This document shows, piece after piece, positions 62,079 to 64,000 of a stretch of 64,000 bases of DNA. The stretch spans positions 1,556,517 through 1,620,516 of the forward strand of contig NZ_CM000745.1 of the NCBI RefSeq assembly GCF_000161455.1. The letters run 5' to 3'. The stretch is from Bacillus pseudomycoides DSM 12442. GTDB lineage: Bacteria > Bacillota > Bacilli > Bacillales > Bacillaceae_G. The translations under genes and the position numbers were made by a program. How positions within the stretch are numbered: position 1 is the stretch's first letter; each line of letters opens with the position of its first letter. The notes under the pieces are model-generated. The model was not told where the DNA came from and did not search any database. It worked only from the letters and a program-made list of their open reading frames with translations.

Positions 62079-62717
62079 ATGGAAGCATTTATTAGAAGTG
62101 ATCAATATAATTTTATAAAATCACAAACTCATATTCTAGCGCATGGACACGCAACAGCAAACGATAGAGGTGTTATTGCTGCGCTGAAGTCTCTTGCAAT
62201 AGAAAAAGTGTTACATGTTTTTGAAAATCTTACTGATGAACAAAAAAAAATAATCGATACGATTTTGGCAGTTGAAAATAGAGAGAAGGCAGAAGCGTTT
62301 TTACTTCAGTTAAATCCATATGTTATTCCGTTTCAGGAAATTACACCACAAGCGTTAAAAAAAATATTTCCTAAAGCTAAAAAATTGAAGCTTCCTGAAA
62401 TAGAAGAAATAAATATGAAAGAAATGTCGTATTTAGGTTGGATTGATAAAGGAACGGGCAGAAAGTTTATTATAGCAAAGAACGGAAATAAGTTTGTTGG
62501 CCTACAGGGAACATTTCAAAGTATAAATAAAAAGAGTATTTGTTCATTGTGTCATGGTCACGAAGAAGTAGGTCTGTTTTTAGTTGAAATAAAAGGTGAT
62601 GTACCAGGTACTTTTGTTAAAAAAGGAAACTATATTTGTAAAGATAGTATAGCATGTAATCAGAATATGACTTCGCTTGATAAATTACATGACTTTATTG
62701 AGAGATTGAGGAAATAA
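62079..62717 (+). CDS. FusB/FusC-family EF-G-binding protein
   Basis: Binds elongation factor G and frees it from fusidic acid-stalled ribosomes; FusB-type proteins give fusidic acid resistance. 212 residues: helical N-terminal half (FIRSDQYNFIKSQTHILAHG) and a C-terminal zinc-binding treble-clef-like domain with CSLCHGH near residue 159 and ICKDSIACNQNM near 187. The ATG 62079 has GGAGTG upstream; a longer frame from 62061 does not. A chromosomal homologue may serve normal EF-G recycling. Confidence 0.85.
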   Translation: MEAFIRSDQYNFIKSQTHILAHGHATANDRGVIAALKSLAIEKVLHVFENLTDEQKKIIDTILAVENREKAEAFLLQLNPYVIPFQEITPQALKKIFPKAKKLKLPEIEEINMKEMSYLGWIDKGTGRKFIIAKNGNKFVGLQGTFQSINKKSICSLCHGHEEVGLFLVEIKGDVPGTFVKKGNYICKDSIACNQNMTSLDKLHDFIERLRK

Positions 62718-62787
62718 ATTATTGCAAAAGATCGTACTAAACTACATTCATCACTATAATTGTGTGTGAGTTCAAGAAAACAAAAAT

Positions 62788-62820
62788 GACCTGTTCCCTA
62801 AAGAATAGAGGGAACAGGTC
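62788..62820 (-). terminator. Terminator after the cell-wall-binding protein gene
   Basis: Perfect 12-bp stem GACCTGTTCCCT / AGGGAACAGGTC with T5 on the minus strand. Confidence 0.82.
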
Positions 62821-62874
62821 TAGGGATACTTTTCAATAGGTAGGAGATGTAAATCTCTACCCATTGAAATTCAC

Positions 62875-63951
62875 TTAGATCATAACGCCATTATCTGCAA
62901 AGTGATACCACTTTCCATCAATGAACAGGTAGCTAGTAGCCATGGAACCATTTGTATTTAGATAATACCAAGTAGATCCTTCTTTTAACCAGCCAGTAGC
63001 CACAGAACCATTTGTATTTAGATAATACCAAGTAGATCCTTCTTTTAACCAGCCAGTAGCCATAGAACCATTTGTATTTAGATAATACCAAGTAGATCCT
63101 TCTTTTAACCAGCCAGTAGCCATAGAACCATTTGCATTTAGATAGTACCAAGTATCGCCTGCTGGTAACCAACCTGTAGCCATAGTCCCATCTCCATAAA
63201 AGAAATACCAAGTCCCTTTTATATTTTTCCATGCTGTAGCCATGGAACCATCTTCATTATAGTAATACCAAGTGCCTTTATAGGGCCCACTAGTAATCTC
63301 ACGCCAACCTGTCACCATAGTCCCATTATCATTAAAATAATACCCTTTATCATTAATCAATTTTTCCCCTATAGCCATGGAACCATCTTCATTGTAGTAA
63401 TGCCATCCGTCGGAACCACCAAAGTGTTTCCAACCTGTCACCATGCTGCCATTATCATTAAAGTAAAATGTTTGTCCTATAATCGTTTTTTTACCTGTGG
63501 CCATGAATCCTTCTTCATCGAAGTAATACCAAGTGCCTTTAATATTTTTCCAATCTTTAACCATGGAGCCATCTTCATTAAAATAACGCCATTTTCCGTT
63601 ATAAGACACAGGTCCATTAAATTGTTTCCAACCTGTCATCATAGCTCCATTATCATTAAAATAATATGTTTTTTTATTAATAGTTTTCAAGTCTGTAACC
63701 ATAATTCCATCTTTACCAAAGAAATACCAAGTGCCGTCGATCTTTTTCCAATCTTTAGCTGTATTACCATCTTCATTAAAGTAATACCAAGAACCTCCAT
63801 ATTTTGACCAATGTGGAACCATAGCCCCATTTTCTTCACCTTGCTCAATTGCATATGTATGATTCTGAACAACTACATTTTCTTCTGCATGAGAAACTGT
63901 AGGAACTACAAACATTGCAGCCATTAAAATTGGTAAAATAGATTTCTTCAT
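62875..63951 (-). CDS. Secreted cell-wall-binding repeat protein (glucan/choline-binding type)
   Basis: 358 residues: signal peptide (ILPILMAAMFVVPTVSHA), a short unique segment, then about fifteen repeats of about 20 residues of the form GTWYYFNEDGSMATGWK. These aromatic repeats are the CW_binding_1 (choline/glucan-binding) type that anchor proteins on teichoic acid or polysaccharide. No catalytic domain is present. ATG 63951 has GGGGGATA upstream. It may be an adhesin or a decoy module. Confidence 0.87.
   Translation of the reverse strand: MKKSILPILMAAMFVVPTVSHAEENVVVQNHTYAIEQGEENGAMVPHWSKYGGSWYYFNEDGNTAKDWKKIDGTWYFFGKDGIMVTDLKTINKKTYYFNDNGAMMTGWKQFNGPVSYNGKWRYFNEDGSMVKDWKNIKGTWYYFDEEGFMATGKKTIIGQTFYFNDNGSMVTGWKHFGGSDGWHYYNEDGSMAIGEKLINDKGYYFNDNGTMVTGWREITSGPYKGTWYYYNEDGSMATAWKNIKGTWYFFYGDGTMATGWLPAGDTWYYLNANGSMATGWLKEGSTWYYLNTNGSMATGWLKEGSTWYYLNTNGSVATGWLKEGSTWYYLNTNGSMATSYLFIDGKWYHFADNGVMI
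62938..63140 (-). repeat. 60-bp tandem DNA repeats in the cell-wall-binding gene
   Basis: Units at about 62941, 63001 and 63061 are nearly identical over 60 bases; a fourth at 63121 has diverged. Each unit encodes 20 residues (GSTWYYLNTNGSMATGWLKE). Near identity implies recent duplication and possible copy-number change. Confidence 0.85.
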
Positions 63952-64000
63952 TTTCCATATCCCCCAAATAATGAATAATTTTAGTTTTTATTTTCACAAA

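Noticed and set aside
62875..63951. Possible autolysin or lysozyme function for the repeat protein.
   Set aside because: The whole mature length is binding repeats; no amidase, muramidase or peptidase motif is visible.

Overview
The window is AT-rich Firmicute chromosome with a gene content typical of the Bacillus cereus group (B. cereus, B. anthracis, B. thuringiensis): a lysine riboswitch on lysC, T-box leaders, a yndG-yndH-yndJ-like operon, GlnK/GlnL-type signalling, and many TTG/GTG starts behind strong AGGAGG-type ribosome binding sites. No rRNA, tRNA or CRISPR array was recognised. The sequence is core and accessory chromosome with scattered decayed genes, not one large island.

Layout. 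1-3.3 kb: a three-gene ABC-2 exporter operon. 3.2-7.5 kb: a broken lipase, a cardiolipin-synthase-like phospholipase D, an acetyltransferase, a uridine-kinase-like protein and a second UMP kinase behind an attenuator-like leader. 7.6-14.6 kb: a C4-dicarboxylate/acidic amino acid block (cre-controlled symporter, aspartase, malic enzyme, GlnK/GlnL-like two-component pair). 14.6-25.2 kb: a LysE relic, an RNase J paralogue, a SWIM-SNF2 helicase, two small proteins, asnA behind an Asn T-box, and a large methyltransferase. 25.3-31.9 kb: an ABC-2 exporter whose ATPase is frameshifted, a DUF4097 lipoprotein, heme O synthase behind a dyad-covered promoter, and an OmpR-type two-component system. 32-43 kb: lysC with its riboswitch, the ynd operon, MFS pumps, and a PadR repressor whose promoter sits in a perfect 29-bp-arm palindrome.

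43-49 kb is the most decayed part: a frameshifted SMI1 protein, a MocR remnant, a TnpB (IS605-type) relic and several dispersed repeats around dedA, a PAP2 phosphatase and an MFS gene. 49-57 kb holds a DUF1963 protein, PPK2, then HflX and a Vga-type ABC-F protein, each behind its own attenuator with a short upstream ORF, followed by a fosmidomycin-resistance-type exporter and a cysteine-synthase paralogue. 57-64 kb holds a MurJ/YtgP-like flippase, a Phe T-box with three tandem antiterminator/terminator modules ahead of an SNF-family transporter, a deleted deacetylase, a FusB-family EF-G-binding protein and a secreted cell-wall-binding repeat protein.

The main theme is RNA-level control: at least six 5' leaders (UMP kinase, asnA, lysC, hflX, vga-like ABC-F, SNF transporter) appear to decide expression by transcription attenuation. 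The most unusual are the triple-module T-box at about 59.16-59.57 kb and the pair of antibiotic-sensing-type leaders at 51.2-53.1 kb. All assignments come from reading the sequence; no database search was run.
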